A stretch of 64,000 nt of DNA from an uncultured Psychroserpens sp. (GCA_947488655.1 CANKZZ010000003.1:434001-498000); one strand, 5' to 3'; positions 17,115-26,475 are shown, numbered from the stretch's first letter. Notes: generated by a model from the letters alone, not told the origin. Numbers and translations: made by a program.

Positions 17115-17849
17115 ATGAAAAAGATATTTACACTATTAATATGTACAGTTTTGTTGACAATAGTGTCTTGCGAAGATGAACCTCTTGAAGGAGATTTTGT
17201 AACAGGAGGCGCTGTTACTTGCGAAACAGCAATTGCCAATACTGCTCAAGCAGCTTTAAATTTTATATCTGTTAATGATGATAATTACACACAATTATGT
17301 GTTGCTTATCGTAATGCATTAGAAGCTCAAATTCTAGCTTGTGGAGATACAGATGGTAGTTTACAAATAGCCTTAAATGCATTAGGAGATTGTACCAATA
17401 ATAATCAACAAGCTACAGATGTTGAAGGCACATGGTTATTAACAGGATGGATTGGAACAGAACCTATAGATTTAAACGAGGATGGTACAGCAAGTATTAA
17501 TTTCTTGGATGAAATGAACTGTTATGAGAATGAAACCATTGTATTTAATGCAGATGGTACAGGTGTAATTATGAGTACATCATTTGCAACATTTACTTTT
17601 GATATTGAGGTAGGCACAACAGATGAATACGAATATACAATAGAGTGTGAATTAGAAGATGAAAACACGAATATGACTTGGACTCAAACAGGAAATACGG
17701 TATCCATTGATGATAGCGAATCGGTTTCAGATTTTACTTTAAATGGAAATCAACTTTCAATTTTAATACCAGAAGGTTTTGTGGCATTCAGTTCAGATTT
17801 TACAGCAACTACATCTCAAGATCTTACATTTGTTTATACAAAGCAATAA
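17115..17849 (+). CDS. Lipoprotein with a lipocalin-like beta domain
   Basis: A 244-residue lipoprotein (MKKIFTLLICTVLLTIVSC, lipidated Cys19, followed by the acidic EDEPLEGD). Residues 30-95 form a helical Cys-containing segment (VTCETAIANTAQAALNF, CVAYRNALEAQILACG) found in many flavobacterial lipoproteins. Residues 110-244 look like a lipocalin-like domain, opening with VEGTWLLTGWIG and ending with LTFVYTKQ. Ligand and function are unknown. It is a tandem partner of the lipoprotein at 16302, with a shared promoter sequence but no clear protein similarity, and it ends in a bidirectional terminator. Confidence 0.75.
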   Translation: MKKIFTLLICTVLLTIVSCEDEPLEGDFVTGGAVTCETAIANTAQAALNFISVNDDNYTQLCVAYRNALEAQILACGDTDGSLQIALNALGDCTNNNQQATDVEGTWLLTGWIGTEPIDLNEDGTASINFLDEMNCYENETIVFNADGTGVIMSTSFATFTFDIEVGTTDEYEYTIECELEDENTNMTWTQTGNTVSIDDSESVSDFTLNGNQLSILIPEGFVAFSSDFTATTSQDLTFVYTKQ

Positions 17850-17873
17850 ATTTATTTTTTCTTCGGAAAAACA

Positions 17874-17904
17874 AAAAGCCACTAACATAGCGTTAGTGGC
17901 TTTT
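17874..17904. terminator. Bidirectional intrinsic terminator
   Basis: A perfect 13-bp stem (AAAAGCCACTAAC at 17874-17886 and GTTAGTGGCTTTT at 17892-17904) with a 5-nt loop lies between the convergent genes at 17115 (+) and 17928 (-). Confidence 0.93.
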
Positions 17905-17927
17905 ATATTTTGATTGATGAAATTTAT

Positions 17928-18650
17928 TTAGTTCTCTATACTTCCAGAACCCGTCACTTTAGAGTCTTCATTTGTTGGGTTTCCTCTATACTCGATATCT
18001 CCAGAGCCTGTTACTCTAGCTTTAAAATTTCCGTTACATACCACTTTGGCATCACCAGACCCAGTTACAGCCACATCTGTATTTGTAGATTTAAGTTCAA
18101 AACCATGAAAATCTCCAGACCCAGTTACACTTGCTTTTAAATTAGTTGTAGATCCCTTTAAAGTTAAATCTCCAGAACCAGCAACTTTACCTGTTGTGGT
18201 ACTAGATTTAATGTTTAAAATTATATCTCCAGAGCCAGATAGTGATGCGTTAAAATTGTTTGAAGTAATTAAATCCTCATTCCATAAGTCTCCAGAACCA
18301 GAGAGCGAAACCTCATCAATATCTTTAAAAGAAATCGTAATTGTAATAGTCTTGTTATGACTTGGACTAAGATTTTTACCTTTTTGAGTCTTCACTATTA
18401 AAGCTCCATCTTTAACTTCGGTTACAATATATTCAAGAAGATTAGACTCACCTTCTATAGTAATTTCCCCTTCAGTTCCTGCTACAAGTATGTAGTCAAA
18501 ACTGCCAGCACAATGTACAGCATCATAATTAGATGTTGTTCTATTTATGGTTGTTACATTGCCATTGCCTTTAATCTTTTTTTTGCCCCATTGCGCATGA
18601 GAAATGGTAAAGCTTAATAATACCGTGATTAATAAAATTGATTTTTTCAT
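17928..18650 (-). CDS. Secreted head-GIN-domain (DUF2807) protein with GSGD repeats
   Basis: A 240-residue exported protein (signal MKKSILLITVLLSFTISHAQ). After IKGNGNVTTINRTTSNYD it carries about seven copies of a (S/V/A)(T/S/A)GSGD(L/I/F) motif at spacings of about 14-22 residues (LSGSGDLWNE, LSGSGDIILN, VAGSGDLTLK, VTGSGDFHGF, VTGSGDAKVV, VTGSGDIEYRG), ending in KVTGSGSIEN. This is the putative auto-transporter adhesin head-GIN domain, a right-handed beta-solenoid in known family members. It is the last gene of the cluster that begins with the ECF sigma factor at 20908. Anchoring or partners cannot be seen; the role at the surface is inferred. Confidence 0.88.
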   Translation of the reverse strand: MKKSILLITVLLSFTISHAQWGKKKIKGNGNVTTINRTTSNYDAVHCAGSFDYILVAGTEGEITIEGESNLLEYIVTEVKDGALIVKTQKGKNLSPSHNKTITITISFKDIDEVSLSGSGDLWNEDLITSNNFNASLSGSGDIILNIKSSTTTGKVAGSGDLTLKGSTTNLKASVTGSGDFHGFELKSTNTDVAVTGSGDAKVVCNGNFKARVTGSGDIEYRGNPTNEDSKVTGSGSIEN

Positions 18651-18674
18651 GATGATGTTTATTATGTTAATGGT

Positions 18675-19769
18675 TTAGTTTCTTTTAAATGTTACGCTGC
18701 CATATTCAGATTTTATCTTAATCATATTTTGGCTATTAGCATCTTTATGATAGCCTTGATAATATTTATCTGTGGATTCGACACGTTTTTTTGTAAACTC
18801 AAATTCATCGGCATCACGCAGCGAAGCATATTCTAAGTCTATATCAAATCTAAATTTATATGCAGGATCGTATCCAATAGTAATACCATTGTAATCAGAT
18901 TCTATATCTATATTACCAGCATTTGCAGTCATTTTTTCAATTTTTATAGAACCATAATCTGCCTTTATATTTACATTTTTATAAATATTCCCTAGTCTTA
19001 CTGTAAGGTAATCTCCATTGCCAGATACGTTATTTGCATTATTAACTTTTATAGAGCCATAATCACAATTATAGGTAACATCTTCGGCTATTTCAATTTC
19101 AGACTTGGTGTAATCGGCATTTATAGATAAACTTTTAGCCTTGCCTACAGTATATCCACTATAGTCTGCATTTATGTATCCTCCTTGTATATATTCGAAA
19201 TAAGAATTATTGGTATAGTCAAACGAAATAGAATTGTTGCTAGCCATAAGTTCTTTAGTTGTTATTTTTCCGTAGTCACAACTAATTACTGCTCGACCCT
19301 CAAGTTTATCTAAATCGATATTTCCGTAGTCATTATTTAAATCAACGTTATTTGTAATTGGTATTTTAATTATGTAATTAATTTCCATGTTAACATTGTT
19401 ATTTTTTCCCCAGTTCCACCAAGAGTTAGATTTACTTTTACTAAATAGTGTTTTTGCAGAAACTATACTGTTAGAGCTAGAAAACTCTACGTCTATATCG
19501 TCTAGCTTTTTAATTACTTTGTCTAAATCATTACCATTTGTTTTTATTTTTATTTCAAAGGTCATAGTAGATCCTTCATAGGTTGAAATGTTAATATTGC
19601 CATAGCTATTATTTACTTTTAAAGTAGCATTAGAATTAACATTAAAGGTTTTCTTTATCGTTTTCTCCTTTGTATGTTTTCCTTTTAAATCGCCATTATT
19701 ACTAGCAAATGCAATAGTAGGTGCTAGCATTAATACGAATAATATTTTATATAGTATTGTTATTTTCAT
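18675..19769 (-). CDS. Secreted DUF4097-like protein with DYG repeats
   Basis: A 364-residue exported protein (signal MKITILYKILFVLMLAPTIAFA). The body holds about a dozen copies of a (D/S/E)Y(G/T/S)xI motif at roughly 20-residue intervals (NSYGNINI, NDYGNIDL, CDYGKITT, ADYTKSEIE, CDYGSIKV, ADYGSIKI, SDYNGITI, SEYGSVTF), which reads like a beta-solenoid with one conserved turn per coil. It resembles DUF4097-type adhesin-like proteins. The start overlaps the end of the probable anti-sigma gene by 23 bases, so translation is probably coupled. It lies 24 bases before the GIN-domain gene. It could be an envelope-stress or surface protein; the function is unproven. Confidence 0.8.
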   Translation of the reverse strand: MKITILYKILFVLMLAPTIAFASNNGDLKGKHTKEKTIKKTFNVNSNATLKVNNSYGNINISTYEGSTMTFEIKIKTNGNDLDKVIKKLDDIDVEFSSSNSIVSAKTLFSKSKSNSWWNWGKNNNVNMEINYIIKIPITNNVDLNNDYGNIDLDKLEGRAVISCDYGKITTKELMASNNSISFDYTNNSYFEYIQGGYINADYSGYTVGKAKSLSINADYTKSEIEIAEDVTYNCDYGSIKVNNANNVSGNGDYLTVRLGNIYKNVNIKADYGSIKIEKMTANAGNIDIESDYNGITIGYDPAYKFRFDIDLEYASLRDADEFEFTKKRVESTDKYYQGYHKDANSQNMIKIKSEYGSVTFKRN

Positions 19770-20316
19770 TTTGGTTTAGTTTAAAATTTTTCACTTCTTC
19801 TATATGCTCTAATACGTTTTTTAAGACGTCTATTCGGTTTTGAAAGTTGGTTATCATAGCATAAACAACGCGTTTATCATTACCACTTTCATTCAAATCA
19901 ATTTTTAGCAATTGGTAATCTTTTTCTAAAATTTCTAAGGCTTGCATTGCCTTATTTATCATGTCTTCGGTTTCTGGAGAACGTTCGGCTTCAATAGTTG
20001 CTATCTCTTGTGCGATGGCAGTAGTAAAAAAAGATTGTGTTTGAGATAACTCTGGAGATACACTCGCTAAACCTTGTAATTCTACATTTTGTTGTTGCAT
20101 AACAGTAAAAACACTAAAGCAAAGTACAATAGAAGCTGCTACTGCTAAAAATGGTTTCCAATAGTTAGATTTTTTTGTATCGTTGGCAACTACAGTAATA
20201 CTTTGTTGATTTAACTTTTCTAAAAATCTATTTTCATGACCATTATTTGGTGCATTAATATCAAAGTTGCCTTCTAATTTTTTAAATAGATTATTAATAT
20301 TATCGTCTCTTTTCAT
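19747..20316 (-). CDS. Probable anti-sigma factor, single-pass membrane protein
   Basis: A 189-residue protein with a hydrophilic N-terminal part (residues 1-49, cytoplasmic by the positive-inside pattern), one membrane segment near residues 50-70 (KPFLAVAASIVLCFSVFTVM), and an extracytoplasmic helical part with a likely coiled coil near 115-175 (DMINKAMQALEILEKDYQLLK). It has no HCC zinc motif, so it is not a canonical ZAS-type anti-sigma factor. The call rests on the topology and on its position 31 bases downstream of an ECF sigma gene. It overlaps the next gene by 23 bases. The extracytoplasmic coiled coil may be the sensor part. Confidence 0.7.
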   Translation of the reverse strand: MKRDDNINNLFKKLEGNFDINAPNNGHENRFLEKLNQQSITVVANDTKKSNYWKPFLAVAASIVLCFSVFTVMQQQNVELQGLASVSPELSQTQSFFTTAIAQEIATIEAERSPETEDMINKAMQALEILEKDYQLLKIDLNESGNDKRVVYAMITNFQNRIDVLKNVLEHIEEVKNFKLNQNENNNTI

Positions 20317-20347
20317 TTTATGCTATTTATAGGCTAAAGGTTTATAT

Positions 20348-20908
20348 TTAATAAGATACCAATGGCTCTAATTTTTTTCGCAAACTGTCTTTTGCTCTCG
20401 ATATCATGGTGCGACAGTTTGCTGCTGAAATATCCATGATTTCACAAATCTCATCATAATCAAAACCTTCAATTAAATGAAGCGTTAAGCATGTTTGATA
20501 GTTATCTTTAAGCTTTTTCATAGTCTCCAGAACTTGATTAGCTTTTAGATTTTTAATTTCAAAGTCTTCTGGAATACCAGATGGCTCTTCAATCTTATAT
20601 AAAACATCATCTATTGCAACTTCTTGATATTTATTACTCTTTTTATAGTGATAAATACTGTTGTTAATTACAATTCGTTTTAACCAAGATCCAAAAGTTT
20701 TAATCTCTTTAAGACTATCCAACTTTGTAAAAGCGGTTAAAAATGAATCTTGCATGATGTCTTCTGCCTCAAAACTGTCTTTAACAATTCTAAAAGAGGT
20801 ATTGTACATCGCTTTGTAATATCTCTTGTAAACCTCCATTTGTGCATGTTGGTTACCAGATTTACATTGCAGCAATAACTGTTCTATATTTTGGTTGGTT
20901 AGTGTCAA
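20348..20908 (-). CDS. ECF-type RNA polymerase sigma factor
   Basis: A 186-residue sigma-70 family ECF protein. Region 2 spans about residues 20-90 (YKAMYNTSFRIVKDSFEAED, IMQDSFLTAFTKL, FGSWLKRIVINNSI), and region 4 spans about 128-180 (YQTCLTLHLIEGFDYDEICE, ISAANCRTMISRAKDSLRKK). No ATG exists upstream of region 2: the frame closes at a stop at 20921-20923, and the best start is TTG at 20908 (an ATT lies at 20917). It heads a four-gene minus-strand cluster with a membrane anti-sigma candidate and two secreted solenoid proteins, which are probably its targets. The 229-base gap to lon is divergent. Confidence 0.92.
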   Translation of the reverse strand: MTLTNQNIEQLLLQCKSGNQHAQMEVYKRYYKAMYNTSFRIVKDSFEAEDIMQDSFLTAFTKLDSLKEIKTFGSWLKRIVINNSIYHYKKSNKYQEVAIDDVLYKIEEPSGIPEDFEIKNLKANQVLETMKKLKDNYQTCLTLHLIEGFDYDEICEIMDISAANCRTMISRAKDSLRKKLEPLVSY

Positions 20909-21137
20909 AAAACAAATGCTTTATTATAGAGAGTAATGAAGTTAATGTTTGTTACACTTTTACTAAAAAAAGTTTTTAAGTCTAATAAGTGTATTGGCAT
21001 AACTATTGAAATTAGTTAAAGGTATATAATTAAGTTTATTTGTTAAAACATTGATTACCAGTGTAAAGCTTAGTTATTTTAATTTATATAAATCGATATT
21101 TCTGTTATCTTAATGACAGAATGACTAAAAAAATAAT

Positions 21138-23591
21138 ATGGCGAAGTCTAAATTTTTAAAGCTTGACAGTTTGTCATTTCAGGATTTTGATGAAAACTCA
21201 GAATTAATTCCGTTAATGACTCCTGAAGACGAAGAAGAAATAAATAAAGAAATTTTACCAGAAACCTTACCTATTTTATCATTGCGTAATACGGTATTGT
21301 TTCCTGGTGTTGTAATTCCAATTACTGCTGGACGTGATAAGTCTATAAAACTCATTAATGATGCAAATAAGGGAAGCAAAGTAATTGGTGTAGTATCTCA
21401 AAAGGATGAATCTATAGAAGATCCTGGAGCTAAAGATGTCTTTAGTAAAGGTACTGTTGCAAGAATTTTAAAGGTACTAAAAATGCCAGATGGCAATACA
21501 ACAGTTATTATACAAGGTAAAAAGCGTTTTGAGATTCAAGATGTGGTTTCTGAGGAGCCTTATATGACAGCAACGGTAAAAGGATTAAACGAAGCTAAAC
21601 CAGCAATAGATAATAAAGAATTTACTGCTATTATAGACTCTATTAAAGACTTATCTCTGCAAATTATTAAGGATAGTCCAAATATTCCTTCTGAGGCCTC
21701 GTTTGCAATCAAAAATATTGAAAGCAACTCGTTCTTAGTTAATTTTGTGTCTTCTAATATGAACCTTTCTGTTAAAGAAAAACAAGAATTATTAGAAATA
21801 AATGATTTAAAGCAAAGAGCATTAGCAACATTGAAGTATATGAATGTTGAAGTTCAAAAATTAGAACTTAAAAACGACATTCAATCAAAGGTTCAAAGCG
21901 ATATGAACCAGCAACAGCGTGAGTATTTCTTGCACCAACAAATGAAAACTATTCAAGAAGAATTGGGTGGTGGAGTCTCGTCTGGTGAAGAGATTGAAGA
22001 AATGCGCACGAGAGCCAAAAAGAAAAAATGGGATGATAAGGTAGCTGAGCATTTTGATAAAGAATTGGCTAAAATGCGTCGTATGAATCCACAGGTTGCA
22101 GAATATTCTATTCAACGTAATTATTTAGATTTATTTCTAGATTTACCTTGGAATGAGTTTTCTAAAGACAAGTTTGACTTAAAACGTGCTATGAAAATTC
22201 TAGATCGTGATCATTACGGGTTAGACGATGTAAAGAAGCGTATCATTGAGTATCTCGCAGTTTTAAAATTGCGTAACGATATGAAATCACCAATTTTATG
22301 TTTATATGGACCTCCTGGAGTTGGTAAAACATCTTTAGGTAAATCTGTAGCAGAAGCTTTAGGAAGAGAATATGTGCGTATGTCTCTAGGTGGTTTACGA
22401 GATGAAGCAGAAATTCGTGGTCACCGTAAAACGTATATTGGTGCAATGCCAGGTAGAATTATCCAAAGCTTAAAAAAGGCAGGAACATCAAATCCGGTAT
22501 TTGTATTAGATGAAATAGATAAATTATCAAATTCTCATCAAGGCGATCCATCATCTGCTCTGTTAGAAGTATTAGATCCAGAGCAAAATAGCGAGTTTCA
22601 TGATAACTTCTTAGAAATGGGATATGACCTTTCTAAAGTCATGTTTATTGCAACTACTAATAGTTTAAATACTATCCAGCCAGCGTTACTTGATCGTATG
22701 GAGATTATAAACGTTACAGGTTATACTATAGAAGAAAAGGTTGAAATTGGTAAGCAACATTTGCTTCCGAAGCAATTAAAGGAGCACGGTTTGACAAACA
22801 AACACCTTAAAGTAGCCAAGCCACAATTAGAAAAAGTAGTTGAGGGTTATACAAGAGAGTCTGGTGTTCGTGGACTAGAAAAGCAAATTGCGAAGTTAGT
22901 ACGTCATGCAGCTAAAAACATAGCGATGGAGGAGGAATACAATCTTAAAGTCACTAACGATGATGTTATTGAAGTTTTAGGAGCACCAAGATTAGAGCGA
23001 GACAAATACGAAAATAATAATGTAGCAGGTGTAGTTACAGGTCTTGCTTGGACTAGAGTAGGAGGCGATATCTTATTTATAGAGTCTATTTTATCTAAAG
23101 GAAAAGGTAATTTAACAATTACGGGTAACTTAGGTAAAGTCATGAAAGAATCTGCAACAATTGCTATGGAATACATAAAAGCTAATGCAGATGAGTTTGG
23201 TATAAACCCTGAGGTTTTTGAAAAATATAATGTGCATATACATGTGCCTGAGGGTGCTACACCAAAAGATGGACCAAGTGCAGGTGTAACTATGTTAACT
23301 TCTTTAGTATCTTTATTCACACAACGTAAAGTCAAAAAGAGTTTAGCCATGACTGGAGAAATAACTTTAAGAGGTAAAGTTTTACCAGTTGGAGGTATTA
23401 AAGAGAAGATTCTAGCAGCTAAGCGAGCAAGAATTAAAGAAATTTTACTTTGTGAAGATAATAAGCGAGATATTGATGAAATTAAGCCAGAGTATGTTAG
23501 TGGGTTAACGTTTCATTATGTTAAAGATATGAGTGATGTCTTAAAACTTGCATTAACGACTCAAAAAGTAAAAAATGCTAAAGCATTATAA
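21138..23591 (+). CDS. lon: ATP-dependent protease La (Lon)
   Basis: Cytoplasmic AAA+ serine protease that degrades misfolded and regulatory proteins. The 817 residues include the N-terminal LON substrate domain from about residue 40 ([20 protein letters not shown]), a coiled-coil region, the AAA+ module with Walker [10 protein letters not shown] (Lys397), Walker [12 protein letters not shown], and the protease domain with the Ser-Lys dyad (Ser714 in [11 protein letters not shown]; Lys757 in [11 protein letters not shown]). The acidic N-terminal extension of about 35 residues is usual in Bacteroidota. A strong terminator follows. No HrcA/CIRCE-type operator is visible upstream. Confidence 0.97.
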   Translation: MAKSKFLKLDSLSFQDFDENSELIPLMTPEDEEEINKEILPETLPILSLRNTVLFPGVVIPITAGRDKSIKLINDANKGSKVIGVVSQKDESIEDPGAKDVFSKGTVARILKVLKMPDGNTTVIIQGKKRFEIQDVVSEEPYMTATVKGLNEAKPAIDNKEFTAIIDSIKDLSLQIIKDSPNIPSEASFAIKNIESNSFLVNFVSSNMNLSVKEKQELLEINDLKQRALATLKYMNVEVQKLELKNDIQSKVQSDMNQQQREYFLHQQMKTIQEELGGGVSSGEEIEEMRTRAKKKKWDDKVAEHFDKELAKMRRMNPQVAEYSIQRNYLDLFLDLPWNEFSKDKFDLKRAMKILDRDHYGLDDVKKRIIEYLAVLKLRNDMKSPILCLYGPPGVGKTSLGKSVAEALGREYVRMSLGGLRDEAEIRGHRKTYIGAMPGRIIQSLKKAGTSNPVFVLDEIDKLSNSHQGDPSSALLEVLDPEQNSEFHDNFLEMGYDLSKVMFIATTNSLNTIQPALLDRMEIINVTGYTIEEKVEIGKQHLLPKQLKEHGLTNKHLKVAKPQLEKVVEGYTRESGVRGLEKQIAKLVRHAAKNIAMEEEYNLKVTNDDVIEVLGAPRLERDKYENNNVAGVVTGLAWTRVGGDILFIESILSKGKGNLTITGNLGKVMKESATIAMEYIKANADEFGINPEVFEKYNVHIHVPEGATPKDGPSAGVTMLTSLVSLFTQRKVKKSLAMTGEITLRGKVLPVGGIKEKILAAKRARIKEILLCEDNKRDIDEIKPEYVSGLTFHYVKDMSDVLKLALTTQKVKNAKAL

Positions 23592-23645
23592 GTTTTGAGT
23601 ATTAGAAAATTTTGAAGTTTATAAACTAAAAATTATAATTATTTT

Positions 23646-23680
23646 ACAGCTTATTAGTTTTGTACTAATAAGCTGTTTTC
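23646..23680 (+). terminator. Intrinsic terminator of lon
   Basis: A 13-bp perfect stem (ACAGCTTATTAGT at 23646-23658; ACTAATAAGCTGT at 23664-23676), a 5-nt loop and a short T-run. Confidence 0.88.
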
Positions 23681-23732
23681 ATTTAGTATTTGTACCAAAT
23701 TGAGATGCATAGCTATTATTTAATATTCATTA

Positions 23733-23764
23733 TTGGTGATAATTATTTTTTAATATTAAATTTG
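23733..23764 (+). promoter_or_regulatory. Promoter of the LysM protein gene
   Basis: TTG (23733-23735), 21 bases, then TAAATTTG (23757-23764), a perfect -7 match, 50 bases before the ATG at 23814. Confidence 0.55.
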
Positions 23765-23813
23765 GCAACTCCCAAATACATCTTTAACATATCTACGTAT
23801 TAAAAATTTAAAA

Positions 23814-24596
23814 ATGCTTATAAATTTTAAATCGGGATTTCTAGTTACATTTCTCATCCTTACATGCAATTTTGTTTTTACACAAACTGTTACTCATAAA
23901 GATGTCGTTTTAGATGGTAAACCAGCAAAATTAAACGTTAAAACTGGTGAAGTAATATTAGAGAGTGGTGAAAAAGCTACTGTTATTAAAACAAAATCTT
24001 TAACCACAAATAATGGCACAAGTACAGCAAGCAAAGCTGGCGATAAACCTGTAGTAAATAGTAATACAGAAATTAAATCAAATTTAATTACCAAAACTTC
24101 AAGTAAAACTAAGGTTGTGCAGATTAAAACGAGAGATACAATCTTAAAATCTCCTGCATTTACTTCGGAAAATAAAAATAGCAAGACCAACTCTCTAAAT
24201 TCAGAAAATGAGGTCGCCATGCTTAAAGACAAAGCAACAACTATGGTTTATGAAAATGCAAAACCAGTTATTTTTGAAGAAAATATCTCTAATTTCCACC
24301 GCGTCAAAAAAGGAGAAACCTTATACGCTCTATCTCAACGTTATAATACAACTCTTGGTACGCTTAAAAAAGCAAACAATTTAGAAACAACACTTATAAA
24401 GATTGGTCAAAACCTAAGAGTGAGAAATTTTGATACAACAATTACAAATCAAGATGCTTTGGTTTGGACAGTTTCTAAAGGAGATACGCTTTATAATATT
24501 GCTCATAGAAACAATACAACAGTGGCTGCTCTAAAGTCATTAAATGGCTTAACCAGTAATCTTATAAAAATTGGTCAAAAGCTTCAATTAAAGTAG
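23814..24596 (+). CDS. Secreted protein with two C-terminal LysM domains
   Basis: A 260-residue exported protein. The signal peptide is MLINFKSGFLVTFLILTCNFVFTQ. Residues 25-160 form a low-complexity, Lys/Ser/Thr-rich region without recognisable fold. Two LysM peptidoglycan-binding modules follow: about residues 162-204 (HRVKKGETLYALSQRYNTT, ending LIKIGQNLRV) and about 216-260 (WTVSKGDTLYNIAHRNNTT, ending LIKIGQKLQL). No catalytic domain is present, so it is more likely a cell-wall-binding scaffold or adaptor than a hydrolase, unless a partner supplies activity. It has its own promoter-like element and precedes porQ. Confidence 0.88.
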   Translation: MLINFKSGFLVTFLILTCNFVFTQTVTHKDVVLDGKPAKLNVKTGEVILESGEKATVIKTKSLTTNNGTSTASKAGDKPVVNSNTEIKSNLITKTSSKTKVVQIKTRDTILKSPAFTSENKNSKTNSLNSENEVAMLKDKATTMVYENAKPVIFEENISNFHRVKKGETLYALSQRYNTTLGTLKKANNLETTLIKIGQNLRVRNFDTTITNQDALVWTVSKGDTLYNIAHRNNTTVAALKSLNGLTSNLIKIGQKLQLK

Positions 24597-24663
24597 AAAA
24601 TATTCTTTTCAAAAAATAAAACAGTCATACAACCGTTTTTAACCTGAGTTTGACCTAATAATG

Positions 24664-24694
24664 TTGAGGTTTATATGAATTTTTATTTACTTTG
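24664..24694 (+). promoter_or_regulatory. Putative promoter of porQ-cmk
   Basis: TTG (24664-24666), 20 bases, then TTACTTTG (24687-24694), one mismatch from TAnnTTTG. It lies 9 bases before the ATG at 24704, so the transcript would be almost leaderless. Confidence 0.4.
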
Positions 24695-24703
24695 CACGCT
24701 TAT

Positions 24704-25723
24704 ATGCTAAAGAGAATTACTACGCTTGTTTATCTGTTACTAACAGCTTTTGCTTATGCACAAGTAGGTGGTGAGTCTACCTATCAATTTCTTAACTTAA
24801 TATCGTCGCCACGCCAAGCAGCACTTGGAGGAAAAACTATAACCAACTATGATTATGATGTAACGAGTGGTTTGTTTAATCCTGCCTCTATAAATGCAGA
24901 GATGGATAATCAATTAGCGCTCAATTATTCTAGTTATTTAGGAGGTATTAGTTATGGTACAGCTGCTTACGCTTACACTTGGGATAGACATGTGCAAACG
25001 TTACACGTTGGCATGACCTATATTAATTATGGGAGTTTTGATGGTTATGATCTTAATGGTGTGTCTACAGGAACGTTTACAGGTAATGAAGCAGCATTGT
25101 CTGCTGGTTACGCTTACCAAATACCGTTTAGTGATTTTTATTTGGGAGCTAATTTAAAGTTAATAACTTCAAAGTTAGAACAATATAACTCTATTGGTAT
25201 TGCGACAGATTTGGGCGCAATGTATATTAATGAGCGGTTAGATTTTCATATGGCTTTGGTGGTAAGAAATTTAGGAACACAAATTATAACGTATGCAGGC
25301 CTAAATGAAAAGTTACCTTTAGAGGTGTCATTAGGTTTATCACAAACTTTAGAAAACATGCCTCTACGTTGGCATTTAACTTTCGAAAACCTACAGGCAT
25401 GGCCTATTGGGTTTTCTAACCCATCTAGAGCAACAACAGATTTAGACGGAAATCAAACTCAAGAAAAAGTTGGATTTTTTAATGAAGTTTTACGACATAC
25501 AATTATAGGAGCAGAGTTGTTTCCTGATAGAGGTTTTAATATTAGATTAGGTTATAATTTTAGAAGAGCCGAAGAATTACGAATAGTAGAGCAACGTAAT
25601 TTCTCAGGTTTATCGTTTGGTGTAGGTATTAAAATGAATAAAATGCGCTTTAATTTTACTCATGCAAGATATACAGGAGCAACTAATGCAAATTTCTTCG
25701 GAATTCAAATTGATTTGAGATAA
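24704..25723 (+). CDS. porQ: Type IX secretion system protein PorQ
   Basis: A 339-residue outer-membrane beta-barrel of the PorV/FadL-like family, needed in Porphyromonas gingivalis for T9SS cargo maturation (PorQ acts in the attachment complex with PorU, PorV and PorZ). The signal peptide is MLKRITTLVYLLLTAFAYAQ; the ATG at 24704 is used since the upstream TTG would lie in the promoter. Family features include STYQFLNLISSPRQAALGGK at the mature N-terminus, GLFNPASINAEMDNQLALNY and a final strand ANFFGIQIDLR. Its stop overlaps the cmk start as TAATG. PorQ next to cmk is a known Bacteroidota arrangement. It indicates that the cell has a T9SS. Confidence 0.92.
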   Translation: MLKRITTLVYLLLTAFAYAQVGGESTYQFLNLISSPRQAALGGKTITNYDYDVTSGLFNPASINAEMDNQLALNYSSYLGGISYGTAAYAYTWDRHVQTLHVGMTYINYGSFDGYDLNGVSTGTFTGNEAALSAGYAYQIPFSDFYLGANLKLITSKLEQYNSIGIATDLGAMYINERLDFHMALVVRNLGTQIITYAGLNEKLPLEVSLGLSQTLENMPLRWHLTFENLQAWPIGFSNPSRATTDLDGNQTQEKVGFFNEVLRHTIIGAELFPDRGFNIRLGYNFRRAEELRIVEQRNFSGLSFGVGIKMNKMRFNFTHARYTGATNANFFGIQIDLR

Positions 25724-26421
25724 TGAAAAAAATTACAATTGCTATTGACGGGTTTTCATCTACAGGTAAAAGTACAGTCGCTAAACAGCTTGCAAAAGCT
25801 TTAGGTTATGTATATGTAGACTCTGGAGCAATGTATCGTGCTGTGACTTTCTATGCCATGCGCAATGGTTTTATAGATAAAGATTGTTTTGATAAAGAAG
25901 GTTTAATTTCTCAATTAGACAACATAAATATTAGTTTTAAATTCAATGCAGAGAAAGGCTTTGCCGAAGTTTATCTTAATGGAGAAAATGTTGAACAAGA
26001 TATTAGATCTTTAGAAGTTTCTAATTTTGTGAGTCCAGTTGCAACTGTATCACAAGTTAGACAGCAATTAGTAAAACAACAACAAATTTTTGGCAAAGAT
26101 AAAGGTGTTGTTATGGATGGTCGTGATATTGGTACAGTCGTTTTTCCAGAGGCAGAACTTAAGTTGTTTATGACAGCATCTGCCGAGAAAAGAGCGCAAC
26201 GTCGTTATGATGAATTGTTAGAACGAGGAGATGAAGTAAGTTATGACGATGTTTTAAATAATGTACAATCGCGAGACCATATAGATTCAACAAGAAAAGA
26301 TTCGCCATTAACAATGGCAGATGATGCGATTAAGGTAGATAATTCTAGTATGAATTTAGAAGAACAATTTAAATTTGTTTTAAAACTTTCCGAAGAAAAA
26401 ATTAGAGAAATTAACGCATAA
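25723..26421 (+). CDS. cmk: (d)CMP kinase
   Basis: Phosphorylates CMP and dCMP with ATP in pyrimidine salvage and nucleotide turnover. The 232 residues match the bacterial family: Walker A GFSSTGKSTVAKQ at residues 9-21, DSGAMYRAVTFYAM, the NMP-binding insert, GVVMDGRDIGTVVFPEAELK and the lid region RAQRRYDELLERG. The start overlaps the porQ stop (TAATG), so translation is coupled. A bidirectional terminator follows and ends the two-gene transcript. Confidence 0.96.
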   Translation: MKKITIAIDGFSSTGKSTVAKQLAKALGYVYVDSGAMYRAVTFYAMRNGFIDKDCFDKEGLISQLDNINISFKFNAEKGFAEVYLNGENVEQDIRSLEVSNFVSPVATVSQVRQQLVKQQQIFGKDKGVVMDGRDIGTVVFPEAELKLFMTASAEKRAQRRYDELLERGDEVSYDDVLNNVQSRDHIDSTRKDSPLTMADDAIKVDNSSMNLEEQFKFVLKLSEEKIREINA

Positions 26422-26460
26422 AAAAACCGCGTACTCTTTATATGAAGTACACGGTTTACT
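26421..26460. terminator. Imperfect bidirectional terminator
   Basis: AAACCG-C-GTACT (26424-26435) pairs with AGTAC-A-CGGTTT (26446-26457) with one internal mismatch, between the convergent cmk and the Kbp-like gene. The left flank is A-rich; the right flank has only a short T-rich tract. Confidence 0.65.
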
Positions 26461-26475
26461 TTATTTAAATCAACT

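Noticed and set aside
17928-18650. GSGD-coding repeats as a tandem DNA repeat or CRISPR-like array
   Set aside because: The DNA repeats are short, irregularly spaced and explained by the protein motif of the head-GIN family.
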